Assembly: GCF_932526225.1 (NCBI RefSeq)
Contig: NC_064039.1
Location: 11,364,139 to 11,428,138, forward strand
Length of the DNA stretch: 64,000 nt
Direction: 5' to 3'
Source: Nematostella vectensis
Lineage: Eukaryota > Cnidaria > Anthozoa > Actiniaria > Edwardsiidae
Shown: in pieces, positions 11,934 through 23,000 of the stretch
Position numbering within the stretch: position 1 is the stretch's first letter
Layout of the letters: every line of letters begins with the position of its first letter
Program-made: the position numbers and the translations under genes
The notes under the pieces: model-generated
What the model was told of the DNA's origin: nothing
Databases searched by the model: none
Seen by the model: only the letters and a program-made list of their open reading frames with translations

Positions 11934-13985
11934 TTGACAAAGGACCAGAGTGAAGTTAATTCCTATTCGCAGTTCCTTTTTCGTCTGTTTCCTTATTCGC
12001 TTAGTTCCTTATTCAAATCCGGGGGGGTACTTACATGGTACCTTTTAATTCGAGTTGAAACAGTATTTAGGCATAACAGTTTATTCAGAACAAGTCCAAC
12101 AGCATTTTCGTCGGGTAATTTTGGTCGCTTTAACGTGCTTTGCTGCTAACAAAGCTGTGAACATGAGACTCTATCTGCTACAAAAGGTCAAATTACGCTA
12201 TGCGTGCAATCGTTCCACAAATGAATCTAGCAAAAGAGAGGAAATCTACCTCTCATCTAATAAATGTATTTGTATTTTGGGCTTTTTTTCCAAACGCATT
12301 AATATATTTAGAGGAGAAATGTTCACGCTTTACTTGACTACCTACACGTGTAGAAGAAATTTAAACTTGCTAACAAAACCACAATTTGACAGATAGTGCT
12401 TGTTGTCAATTAACACCTTGGCTACTACATAAGGCTCTGACCAAAACAAATAGATTAGTGCAGTGAAACGAATAGGGAACTGTTCCTTATTCAAGTTAGT
12501 TTTCGCGAATAAGGAAATGGAATCTCCAAACGTCCCATTTCGTTTTACGAATTATCCGAATAAGGAATAGACTATGAAGAGGATTGTCAGTGTTTGCTCA
12601 TCATTTCTCAATAAAGGAAAGGAAATTTCATAACTCCCGATTTCGCTTTAACTACTTATCCGAATAAGGAATAGACTAAAAAGAGGGTTTTTTATGTTTT
12701 CTAAACATTTCTCGAATAAGTAAATGGAATCTCCCAACGTCCGATTTCGTTTTACTACTTATCCGAATAAGGAATAGACTAAAGAGAGGGTTCTTTAGTA
12801 CTTTCTAAACATTTCTCGAATAAGGAAATGGTATTTCATAACGCCTGATTTCGTTTTAACTACTTATCCGAATAAGGAATAGACTAAAGAGGGGGTTCTT
12901 TAGTACTTTCTAAACATTTCTCGAATAAGGAAATGGTATTTCATAACGCCTGATTTCGTTTTAACTACTTATCCGAATAAGGAATAGACTAAAAAGAGGG
13001 TCGTTTGTGTTTTCTAAACATTTCTCGAATAAGGAAATGGTATTTCATAACGCCTGATTTCGTTTTAACTACTTATCCGAATAAGGAATAAACTATGAAG
13101 AGGATTGTCAGTGTTTAAAAGTGTGTTTTGTGAAATACCATTTCCTTATTCGAGAAATGTTTAGAAAACACAAACGACCCTCGATTTAGTCTATTCCTTA
13201 TTCGGATAAGTAGTTAAAACGAGATCGGGGGTTATGAAATACCATTTCCTTTTTCGAGAACTCTTTCGAAAGGAGTCGTTGAAGCGAAATCGGGCGTTAT
13301 GAAATTTCATTTCCTTTATTGAGAAATGATGAGCAAACACTGACAATCCTCTTTATAGTCTATTCCTTATTCGGATAAGTCGTAAAACGAAATCGGACGT
13401 TGGGAGAGTCCATTTCCTTATTCGCGAAAACTAACTTGAATAAGGAACAGTTCCCTATTCGTGTCACTGCACTAATCTATTTGTTTTGTCAGAGCCTTAT
13501 GTAGTAGCCAAGGTGTTAATTGACAACAAGCACTATCTGTCAAATTGTGGTTTAGTTAGCAAGGTCAAATTCCTTCTACACGCGTACGTAGTCAAGTAAA
13601 GCGTGAATATTTCTCCTCTAAATATATTAATGCGTTTGGAAAGAAAGCCCAAGATACAAATACATTTATTAGATGAGAGGTAGATTTCCTCTCTTTTGCT
13701 AGATTCATTTGTGAAAGCGATTGCACGCATTGCGTAATTTGACCTTTTGTAGCAGATAGAGTCTCATGTTCACAGCTCCGCTTAGCAGCGAGCACGTTAA
13801 AGCATCCAAATTTACCCGACGAAAATGCTGTTGGACTTGTTCTAATGCCTAAATACTGTTTCAACTCGAACTAAAAGGTATCATGTAAGTACCCCCCCGG
13901 ATTTGAATAAGGAACTGAGCGAATAAGGAAACAGACGAAAAAGGAACTGCGAATAAGGAACCAACTTCACTCTGGTTGACAAAGG
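11934..13985. mobile_element. 2.03-kb foldback element with 9-10 bp target duplication
   Basis: The body spans 11944-13976. Termini are ACCAGAGTGAAGTT on the left and its exact complement on the right, flanked by TGACAAAGG (11935-11943; 13977-13985), preceded by T on both sides. Almost the whole element is two inverted arms. The left arm (to about 13,125) and right arm are complementary over the outer ~550 bp and share an inner array of a roughly 110-bp unit containing 'ccgaataaggaatagac' and 'ctcgaataaggaaatgg'. The left arm has about six units and the right fewer, so the arms are unequal. No transposase is visible. It lies about 250 bp upstream of the DMRT start codon. Confidence 0.85.
12480..13110. 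repeat. Tandem ~110-bp repeats in the left arm of the foldback element
   Basis: Successive units contain 'aaacatttctcgaataagga', 'aatggtatttcataacgcct' and 'acttatccgaataaggaata'. About five to six copies are present, the later ones nearly identical. Partial inverted counterparts follow at 13,130-13,420. Confidence 0.8.
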
Positions 13986-14129
13986 TTCCTTTACTTGCCT
14001 TTAGAAAGCTGCCCCAGGTGCTGTTTATTTATTTAAGTTAATTATCTGATCACACAAATGTTAGGCTTTTTTTCTTATAAGAGGAGTGTGGCACTAGTGG
14101 AAGAGGAAGGGGTGGGTGTATTATTGATG

Positions 14130-14575
14130 TGTTAGCGCTCATGTTGATTGTTACGCGCTCATTCCAAATATTACACGTTCTCGTTGATTGTTACTTGTTC
14201 ATTTTGATTGTTGCGCGCTCATTTTGATTGTTACGCGCTCATTTTGATTGTTACGCGCTCATTTTGATTGTAACGCGCTCATTTTTATTGTTACGTGCTT
14301 ATTTTTTATTGTTACGCACTTATTTTGATTGTTACGTGCTCATTTTTATTGGTACCCGCTTACTTGATTGTTACGCGCTTATTTTTTATTGTTACGCGAT
14401 CATTTAGATTGTTACGCGCTTATTTTGATGGCCACGTGCTCATTTTAATTGTTACGTGCTTATTTTAATTGTTACGCGCTTATTTTGATTGTTACGCGCC
14501 ATTATGAGTTCGCGCTCATTTCAATTTTTACGCGTTCACGTTGATTGTTACGCGCTCATTCCAAAATGTAGAATT
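14130..14575 (+). repeat. Minisatellite, 20-bp unit, same unit as 6.5-7.1 kb
   Basis: Roughly 22 copies of 'ttacgcgctcattttgattg' with point variants, in the same orientation as the array at 6,525-7,135. It follows the right target duplication of the foldback element by about 150 bp. Confidence 0.92.
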
Positions 14576-14579
14576 TCGG

Positions 14580-15961
14580 GAGCCCGTCCCTTCTACGTAT
14601 AAGGAGTGTCTTTAGGCCTAAATTTTCGGCCCTCCTCAATGTTAACAGATCTGTTTCCCATAACAACAGTTAAAATCATTCCATAACATATATTGTTTTT
14701 CTATAATTTTATTACAAATACAATCCATATCTGGTATTTACAATATATATGTTCATATGAGATCTATGTAGTTGCCTGGCTCTAAGGGGGTAAAAGCTAG
14801 GGTCATTGTGATACAATGAGCACACAGAAAGGGAATTCTTTCAGAGATATGAATTTCTGCAATTTAGACTTTCTACTGTTAAATGTATAAAAGTGTACAT
14901 ACTGTAGCCGCCTAAAATGACAAATATTTGATTCCCTGCTAGCAAAGGTCTCTTGAGCAGTAAGGAAAATGAAAGAACTCTGCTTAGCAGGAAACTGTGA
15001 GTTGAGTTATTCATTGTAATCTATATGCAGTACTCTTGTTTAAATAGTATAGTGCAGCAGGTACATTTTTTTTTTCAGGACAAATAGAAGGGGTATTTCT
15101 ATTTAAAAAAAAAAAAGCATTCCCAAGGACTTGCAAAGCAAGATCAAAATGCAACCAAGCCTAATAGGTCTGCATGTGTGACATTACCTATTATATTTTT
15201 CTTTCTTAGCAACAGAATATTATTTTCTTATCAAAACATATTTTCTACATAACTATTAAATATTCATGTGTAAGCCTGTTTCCAAAAATCTTTGAATCAC
15301 TCTTACTCTAACATAAAATTCCATTTCAGGGATTTGTGGAAACTGCCAGGGTTAATCAAAACTAAGATAGCATTCAACTATCATGAAAGAATTACTGTCA
15401 TGAAAGGATTACGAAGATGAGAATAAAAATCAAATTACAGATACTCCAGCACATGGGGTACCTATGGGGGGTACTCGGCTATAGATATGATAGGTTGTCC
15501 AGCAAGAACCAAAAAATATATATCCCCTAAAATATCAAGGATAAAAACTTACTACACCAAAATACCTCACTTTTTAACACTTCTCAAATTTCAATTTAAC
15601 ATTTATGCCACAACATTGTGAGAGTGAGTCAAAATAGAAATAAATACCTGATGCACAATCCTTCTACTTCACATATACATACAGTAGAGAAAAGTCTTCT
15701 TTTATCAATGGGCAAAATATTGAACACCAAAAATACTGAGGTCAAAAATTTTAACCCAAAATCTAATGTTATCCATAAGATAACATTAGATATTCATAAG
15801 ATAACTACAATTTGATGAGCTTTATTGTATATTTACCTACATCTTTTGCTATCATACTGAATGTTGCCCTGCTTGTTTTATTAATATTGAGGATAGAAAA
15901 ACAATGTCTTTGGTGGGAATGCATCTGTTGTTTTACTATTCACATCCTTGGGTATTCATTG
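14580..15961. other. Intergenic, no gene recognised
   Basis: AT-rich sequence between the 20-bp minisatellite and the 3' end of GOT1. Homopolymer A/T runs and short frames only; some of it should be the 3' untranslated region of GOT1. No RNA gene or element ends were recognised. Confidence 0.5.
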
Positions 15962-18394
15962 CTATACCATTGAATTGCTGGGCTCTCCTGCAACTCTACT
16001 TACAATCTATGATGAGAACAAATGTTAAGTTAAAAGCAGACATTTTATAAAGATTGAGAGATCAAGGAAGATAGAGCAAAAGCAGAAGTGTTAAAATAAT
16101 ACTGTGCCAATTCAATTTTAATATTTAACAATCTCTAATACTTAAATGTGATTCATCCTTATCCATAATTATCATGACCATCACCAGCAACATTGTCAAG
16201 TGTTGCATCAACCAACACCATCATCACCTCTATCAGCCATCATCATCATTATTACTGGCATACTGTAATCATTATCATTATCATCATTAATTGTCATCAT
16301 CAACAATACCATTCTCATTTACACCATTGACATAATTGCTTACACTACTTGCACTTACCTGACTTATAACTGGTAAATTAAGAATATTTCCAATAACTGG
16401 AACTCTTCTAAGGAAATTCACTACCACAGGGAAAAACCCACTGAAATATGATAAATAAAACTTGTTAAACAATAGAATACAACTTGGATTCCCATAGCTT
16501 GAGTTTTGTAGCCGGACCAGCATACTGTTTTACCTTAAAGGGCAGGGGACAAATAAGTTTGCTTAGACAGTAGCAGAGAACCCTGGAGAGAAGGGTTCTG
16601 GAAATATTTCAGTTTGATATACACACAGACAATGCATCTGAGTTTAGGTACATGGGTAATGAGATCCTGTGTCCAATTTATGTGATGAATATTTTACTGC
16701 TGCAAATATAGGTAAGCTATCCTAATACAATTCCCATCTCAGTGCCAAAATGAATCTGCTTGAGTGATAAAAACTGCTCATTCTATAGCAGAAGTATAAA
16801 ATGAAATATTGACATAATCATATGTTATAATTCTGCCAAATAAAAAAAAACAAATCCCAACCAGTGGTATTACTGTTAGTCTCAGCATCTCACTTTTGAC
16901 ATTTTCTTTTTTCACCCAAAAAAAAAAAAAACACATTTTTTAAAGAGTGCAGGGGGGTACTACAAAGTCAGGCGTTGATCCAGAAGCTTAAAAAAGGGGG
17001 TGCAGAAGCAAAAGTTTCAAGAATGGGGCGGGGGGGGGGGGGCAGACTTATTGTTCTTCCGTATATTTCCTCATATTTCTTGGTATTTTTAAGCCAAATG
17101 TCTGAAAATAGGGGGCCAGGGCCCCCTTGGCGCCCCCTAGATCCGCCCCTGGTAGTGTGCTCACTGTTGCACTCACCTAAACAGAAGAACAAATCCATAG
17201 GTCTCAATGATCATCCCCACTAAAGGCCAGCCTATCAGCACCACCATGATACCACCAAGAAAGCAGGTACTACCACGTAACTTGTGCTTTTGGAAGAAAA
17301 ATCTAAATGTTCTTTCCAGTCCTATAACTAGAGCCAGTCCTGATATGAAAAGTATCTGAAAGGCAAGACAGATTTTATTTATTATGTTCCTTGAGGGAAG
17401 AAAATTTCATTGTACAAATCGATGTGTACTCTCAATTCCCACAAAACCTCTTCACTTCTTCTTGTGACTCTCTAGAGTCAATCATGTTCATAAGATTGTT
17501 TTTAAGGTTTTTTTATTTGTGTAGTAAACTCCCAATCAATCAATTTGACGCCCAATCAATTTTCCAAAGAAAAGACATCACTTGCTTCTCACTTCCATTT
17601 TGTACAATTTAATTTAAGATATTATAATGTCTATTCAGAGCAATAACCTTATATGCACAAAAAAGGAATTTAAACTGGACCTCTTTTCAGATCAAAAGTT
17701 GTATAGTTACAATATGTGTATATACTTATCAAAGTTATTCTTCAAAAATCATGTTTCCTTATAAATGTGAATATCCTTTTATTTCTTAAATGTTGTTGTA
17801 ATAATCAGAGATTTTAATCTGTTAATTACTTGTTGAAAGGTTAGGTGTTAGATTTCTTTCTATAGTATAAACCCCTAAATTTCAATCACAGAGCAAAGGG
17901 ATGGTAGATGAATGACAATTGTTGTCTAGTCACTTCTTAAAGGGTTTGTGAATGGGATATCCTGTGGACAATCTACCCTATTGTATATTATATCGTTCAC
18001 TTTTATCAGAAAAACCTTGTCAAATAAGGAGACTCATAGCTCTTTTCGAGTTTTAGCACAAAGATACGATAAATCAACCCTTTGCCAAAGTAAATGATAA
18101 AGAAGTGCAATGAAGTAGGCATTTTCTTTACACCTCACCATCAACAACGACCAACCAAGAAAAGGGCAAGCAGCCACAGTAATATCGTACATTGCATTAC
18201 TTACATTGCCGATAGCAAGAAGACCTTTATCGAAAAACAGTAGTACGCCAAAAAACAAGAAGAACATCCCAAAGCCGGTGACACCGATGCCAATTTCTAC
18301 ATGAAAATAACTTAATTTTAGTAAATTAAGGTATTAGGGGATCTTTTGTCCATAAAGCATTATACTTACTTTGTAAATCCGTGATGGGAAGCAT
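15962..18394 (-). CDS. GOT1B: Vesicle transport protein GOT1 (complete, 5 exons)
   Basis: Small four-helix membrane protein of the Golgi and ER involved in ER-Golgi vesicle traffic. Exons on the minus strand are 18394-18370, 18296-18205, 17355-17177, 16440-16359 and 16006-15962. All introns are GT-AG, and the phases join to 140 residues, matching the usual ~138. Recognisable blocks in order are MLPITDLQKIGIGVTGFGMF at the start, LLFFDKGLLAIGN, the loop GLERTFRFFFQKHK, the helix GGIMVVLIGWPLVGMIIETY, then GFFPVVVNFLRRVPVIGN and the C-terminal GEPSNSMV. Membrane segments lie around residues 9-30, 33-50, 68-88 and 90-110. The first coding exon holds only 25 bases. Splice consensus and protein similarity agree at every junction. 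The symbol names the closest vertebrate paralog; GOT1A versus B cannot be separated outside vertebrates. Confidence 0.95.
16185..16315. repeat. Imperfect (ATC/ATT)n microsatellite
   Basis: Runs of 'atcatcatcattatta' and 'atcattatcattatcatcat' in the last intron of GOT1. Similar degenerate trinucleotide stretches occur at 26,210-26,290 and 61,290-61,430. Confidence 0.75.
16975..17153 (-). mobile_element. MITE-like element, copy 1 of 3
   Basis: About 180 bp running from 'gatccagaagcttaaaaaag' to 'ccctagatccgcccctgg', with an internal G-run and the core 'tatttcctcatatttcttgg'. It is the reverse complement of the copy at 23,467-23,645; a third partial copy is at 57,425-57,545. It lies in the intron of GOT1 just downstream of exon 3. 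Confidence 0.75.
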
Positions 18395-18560
18395 TTTTAT
18401 GATTAAATAGAGAAATAAGGAGAAAATCCAGTGAGTAAAGTTGACAAATTCAAAACGTTGTACTGAGCCACGTATGAGACGGAAGATCACGCATGCGCGA
18501 AACACAACCGCTGAGTAGTACGCACAGCTAACGTCGGCGTCCTTTTTTCCCCCTTTTATT

Positions 18561-18930
18561 TTCGGTGCATGAACATGATTATTAGAGTCTGCGTAGCAAG
18601 CTAAAATGCTGGAAAAATGAGGCATAGACACCGCGTGCCTAGAGAAGGATAAAGCGAATAGCGAATGTAGAGGAAGGGAGCTCCCTCATCCTTCCCTAGA
18701 GCGCGCCCCTCTACTCCAGTGAAAGGGATGCTCGTCGGGAAACTCGAAAAATACCCCTAAAAATCCCTAAACGACCAAAAATCGCTACCCTTAAAAATAC
18801 CTCTGAAGCCCTAAAACATACCCGTTCTAAGAGAAAACCTATTTGCTTTATCCTTCTCTAGGCACGCGGGGTCTATGCCTCATCTTTCCTTTAGCTTGCT
18901 ACGCAGACTCTTAGATCATGTTGATGCACC
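18561..18930. mobile_element. Inverted-repeat element upstream of GOT1
   Basis: Left arm 18,561-18,655 ('ggtgcatgaacatgattatt', 'agagtctgcgtagcaagcta', then 'ctagagaaggataaagc') is complementary to right arm 18,840-18,930. The arms are about 90 bp with small mismatches and the spacer is about 185 bp. It begins about 170 bp upstream of the GOT1 start codon, so it may overlap the promoter. No target duplication was recognised. Confidence 0.75.
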
Positions 18931-19027
18931 TAAAAAGGAAAAAAAATCCCCCTAAAGACAACCTGATGCCCGATTTTGACCCCACAAAAAATAGGACGAT
19001 CATTCCTATCAGGTCGACATGGGAAGA

Positions 19028-19051
19028 ACCCCCCCCCCCCCCCCCCCCCCC
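19028..19051 (+). repeat. Poly-C tract
   Basis: An uninterrupted run of more than 20 C followed by 'ggggccctggg'. Such runs recur at the edges of several small elements in this window. Confidence 0.9.
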
Positions 19052-20052
19052 GGGGCCCTGGGTCCCAACCCTTTGGGCTTGGCTACACATGCTACATGAT
19101 TATGAGAACTCCACTTACTCACATCTAACATACAGGAAAAGAATTTGAGATTAGAACATGCGAATGAAAAGTATTAATACTAGCACTGCCGAAACAAAAG
19201 AAATTGCTGACAAACCTTCGGATTGCAGCCTCAAAGAAACGAGCTTGAGATCGGGCCAAAGGCCCCCCTCAATTTTCCCCGTTGTTGTTAATTACGAGCG
19301 TATTGCGTGACAGAGGACGGAATTTGGATGCCTTCTGCCGGATGATTTGATGAAACTTTTTTTTACGGTAATACATTCATTAAATAAGAACTTGCAAAAT
19401 ATTCCTTTGACCGCTATCCGACTCTGACAGATCCGGAAAAGGTCTTGCAAATCAGACCGTAACAATAGAGATGAATTCAATTGTTGTGGTATGTTAAGTT
19501 CCATCTAGTTTAGAAGTCAAGAGGTATAACATTAGCGGGAATTAATAATTTCGTATTTCGCATAGTTATCGTACTCCCGCCCCCGCCATTTGTCCCTAGG
19601 GGGTGTATGGCGGGCGGAACGAGTCATCTGTCACGCAACACCACGAGGACTGTTTGCTGTTTGGCATTTTTGTTGTGTGCGATTGGCCTCGAAAGAAACA
19701 CCGCATTTAGTTTCGTTTCCTTTCGTGGTAACGTGCACAAATGACAGTCGTTATGCATTTACTGAAGAATTTATGTTAAGACTTGTAATGGTCTTGCCTA
19801 AAAGCGTCGTTTTACCGGTAAAATGCGCGGATTCCGGTTCTTGTTGTTGTTGTTTCTCTAGTTTCAGACACGAAGTGCGTGGGTTGTAGCTTTACGAACT
19901 GTGTTGTTTCTCTGCGATCACCTATGTTTACTGGTATAACGACGATTCTGTATCCAGGAATCATGAGGTCGTTCAGCGTTTGAAGGAGTTCAGAGGATTA
20001 CAATTTTGTCTAAGACTGGTTGAGAGACATTTCGGAGTATCGCCAGGTCAGA

Positions 20053-23000
20053 ATGCCAAAGTCACAGGGATTGCTTCAGTGTCTTATACGGCGAGAAACT
20101 GGCTGCTCTCTCGCCACCGATAAAAATACTTTGCTGGCACACGTTGAAGACTCCACCGCGAATTCCTGTACAAATGAAGAGGTTAGAATTTCCTGTCTAA
20201 ACTTATGAAAAATGTTCAAGATTTGGTTGTTATGATTTTTGATCGTTAGTTTGAGACGTGGGTGCTTATATCCCCACGCGAAAATACCAGAGAGTCTTGG
20301 AGTTCTTGATGGTTTACAGATTTCAAGCATGTAAAACACGATTCTTGTCCCTGAAACGTCGCAATAATCCGCTGTCTTCTTCTAGTGATCGTAACTTGTT
20401 TCTTTAGAATTTTTGCTTATAACATTTCAAAGTAGGATAATGTTGTATTACGTTCTCACAAAGATATATACTTTCCCGTCTTATACCAGCAAAGTTTGTC
20501 CATTTGTGATCACGTTTTCCAAGCAGCTTTATTTGTTTTGTTTAGCAGTTTGGTAATTAGAAAAGGAAGGAAAATCTTTTTTCCTTTTAACCCTTAGGAT
20601 ATCGATCTAAACTCAAAATAATGTTGAATACGCTTAGAGCATTCTTATATTTAACGATGAACTTATAAAAATAATCTATATTTATTCAATTGATTCACAT
20701 GCACCGGGAGTTAAAGATTAAAAAAATGCATCTGAATTTTTCGACCATGCGAAAAATGTATGACAATGTATGATAACTGCATTGAATCGATGTATTTTAT
20801 TCGTAAAATATTTTGACATTGAACTTTTAATAGGTCATTCTGACGTCACAACACCCTAGTCTGATAATTGTCTAGTGTTTTTTGTTTTTATTCTATAATC
20901 AAATGCATTTTCTTCTTCTGTATTTCTAAACCCCTATATCAGTGATCTTATATATCCAGAGTATTTTTCAAGTGGATTTTGTCACGTCTTTGGTTTAGAG
21001 CTTTAAAATTGTTATCCATTGCAGCAGGCTTAGGGGCATAAATACGTACTGAGTAATTATATCGCTAGTTCTTTCTGCTTTGTGATTCATCTAGCAGCCG
21101 CTTGAAAGAATTAAAATTACAAATGACATGTAGAATTTTGATCTTTTTAAGATATACACCACAATCCCCTCTACAAATAAATAATGATAATGACGGAGTA
21201 TATTGTGAACAGTATATTCTGCACTATTTTTTATATTTTATTTCATTTTTTTCACATTTCAATATCATACAGACCTTCCAGTAGTTTATTAATAATTAAG
21301 GTTGACATTGCATGCTTCTAGCCAAGGTTCAATTTGTACAGTATCCCAAGTTCATTAGAATCTGATTACTTTTTAACACCCATGACTGACCCTTTGCCAA
21401 GGTAATAGGGTTATCTGTTTTAAGGGAGGACATATAATATCTACTATGGTCTGGCACATATCTGATCATTAAAAGAATTAAAAAAATATAAAATCCAATT
21501 TTGAGCAGTTTAAGTAATGATTAATTTCCTGCCTTGTTTGGCATCATATGCAAAATAGTTATTACTTTTTATGGTTACTGCATTTCATTAAAAGATACTT
21601 TATTATCCCTTTTAAACACCAAGAAAACGAAAAAGTTTTTCATCTTAGTATACTAAGATCCACGAAAAAGAACAATCTTGTTCTCTTCATGCATATGTGG
21701 TGATTTTTTATGTCTGCTTTATTGATTTTTTTTTCTGTCTTATCACAGAGATGTGATCTGCCTGGCTCACCTCGCTCAACATTTTTGGTCTGCTTTAGCC
21801 CTGACAGGTAAAAACTTGGGGGTGGGGGGTGGGAAGGGAAGAAGGCAGATTTTGATATTGTGGTTACAGTAGTGGGGGGAAAGTATTGATAAATCAGAAA
21901 ACAAATAGTGGTGGAAAAATGTTGAGACTCTTTGTTAATTCTTTGCCTTCAGAAAAAGAATACCAAATACTGTATTTGCCAAATAAGCTAGGTGGATACA
22001 ATGCTTTCCAGAAGTACAGTTGATTGCAAGCAGAAAACAGTATGATTCGTACAGCATACTTCTTCTGTAAACTGTCTTCCCAGATGAACCTGTAGAGTAT
22101 AGTTAGTGGCTTTTCGAAGTGCATTAATCAGTAACATTGTGGTTATTTCTCTTAATAAGGAGCAAGATGGCATCCACACATGGTGACCATACAATCCGGA
22201 TTGTGAATAGCTACACTGGCAAATGCCTTCGCACACTCCAGGGACACCCGCGTACACCATGGTGCATTGCTTTTCATCCCTCTGCTGATGAACTTGTTGC
22301 GTCTGGTTGCTTGGGCGGTGAAGTTAGAATCTGGGATCTCAAAGTGAGAATTTTATTTGATTTCAGGGTTAATTGTGTATTGCAATGTATCATCCTTTTC
22401 TCATTTTCTAGGGAGGATGTGAGATGTATACCCCTCCTGACAGAGCAGTTATAGCTTCCTTGGCATTTCATCCTACTGATAAGGTTTTACTCATTGCTAC
22501 CAGCAACAAGCTTTTCTTTTGGAAATGGGACCAGCCTCAGCCATTTGCTTGCCTTCAAACCAACTTCTTGGAAGAAAAAGTCAGGTGAGCTATTGGAAAG
22601 TACACATTATATTTTCCTGGTGGGAAAGGGGGACGTTGAGGGGGGATCTATTTACCACAATACCAAACAAAATATTTATGAAAATGCTGCAATAAAGCAG
22701 GAAAAGATCAGTGATATTGCATACCGCAAAGAAGGACAAGGTTTTGAAGAGCATGTGTAACACCTTGATATTTCGAGGTTTCCCGCTAGATCATCCTGTA
22801 CCAAGAGCAAATTCCACACACCGCAAGACTAATTAACACCGCAACACAGCAATATTTGAATTTTTTATACTGCAATACTGCCGTTTAAAAAGCAAAATCT
22901 AGCAGTGTTTGAAATACCGCATCACTGCTTGTTTTTTTTTTACTTTTTTACATAAAAGCATAAGAGTGTGTCACAACTGAAAAAATGTGGCAAAACAATA

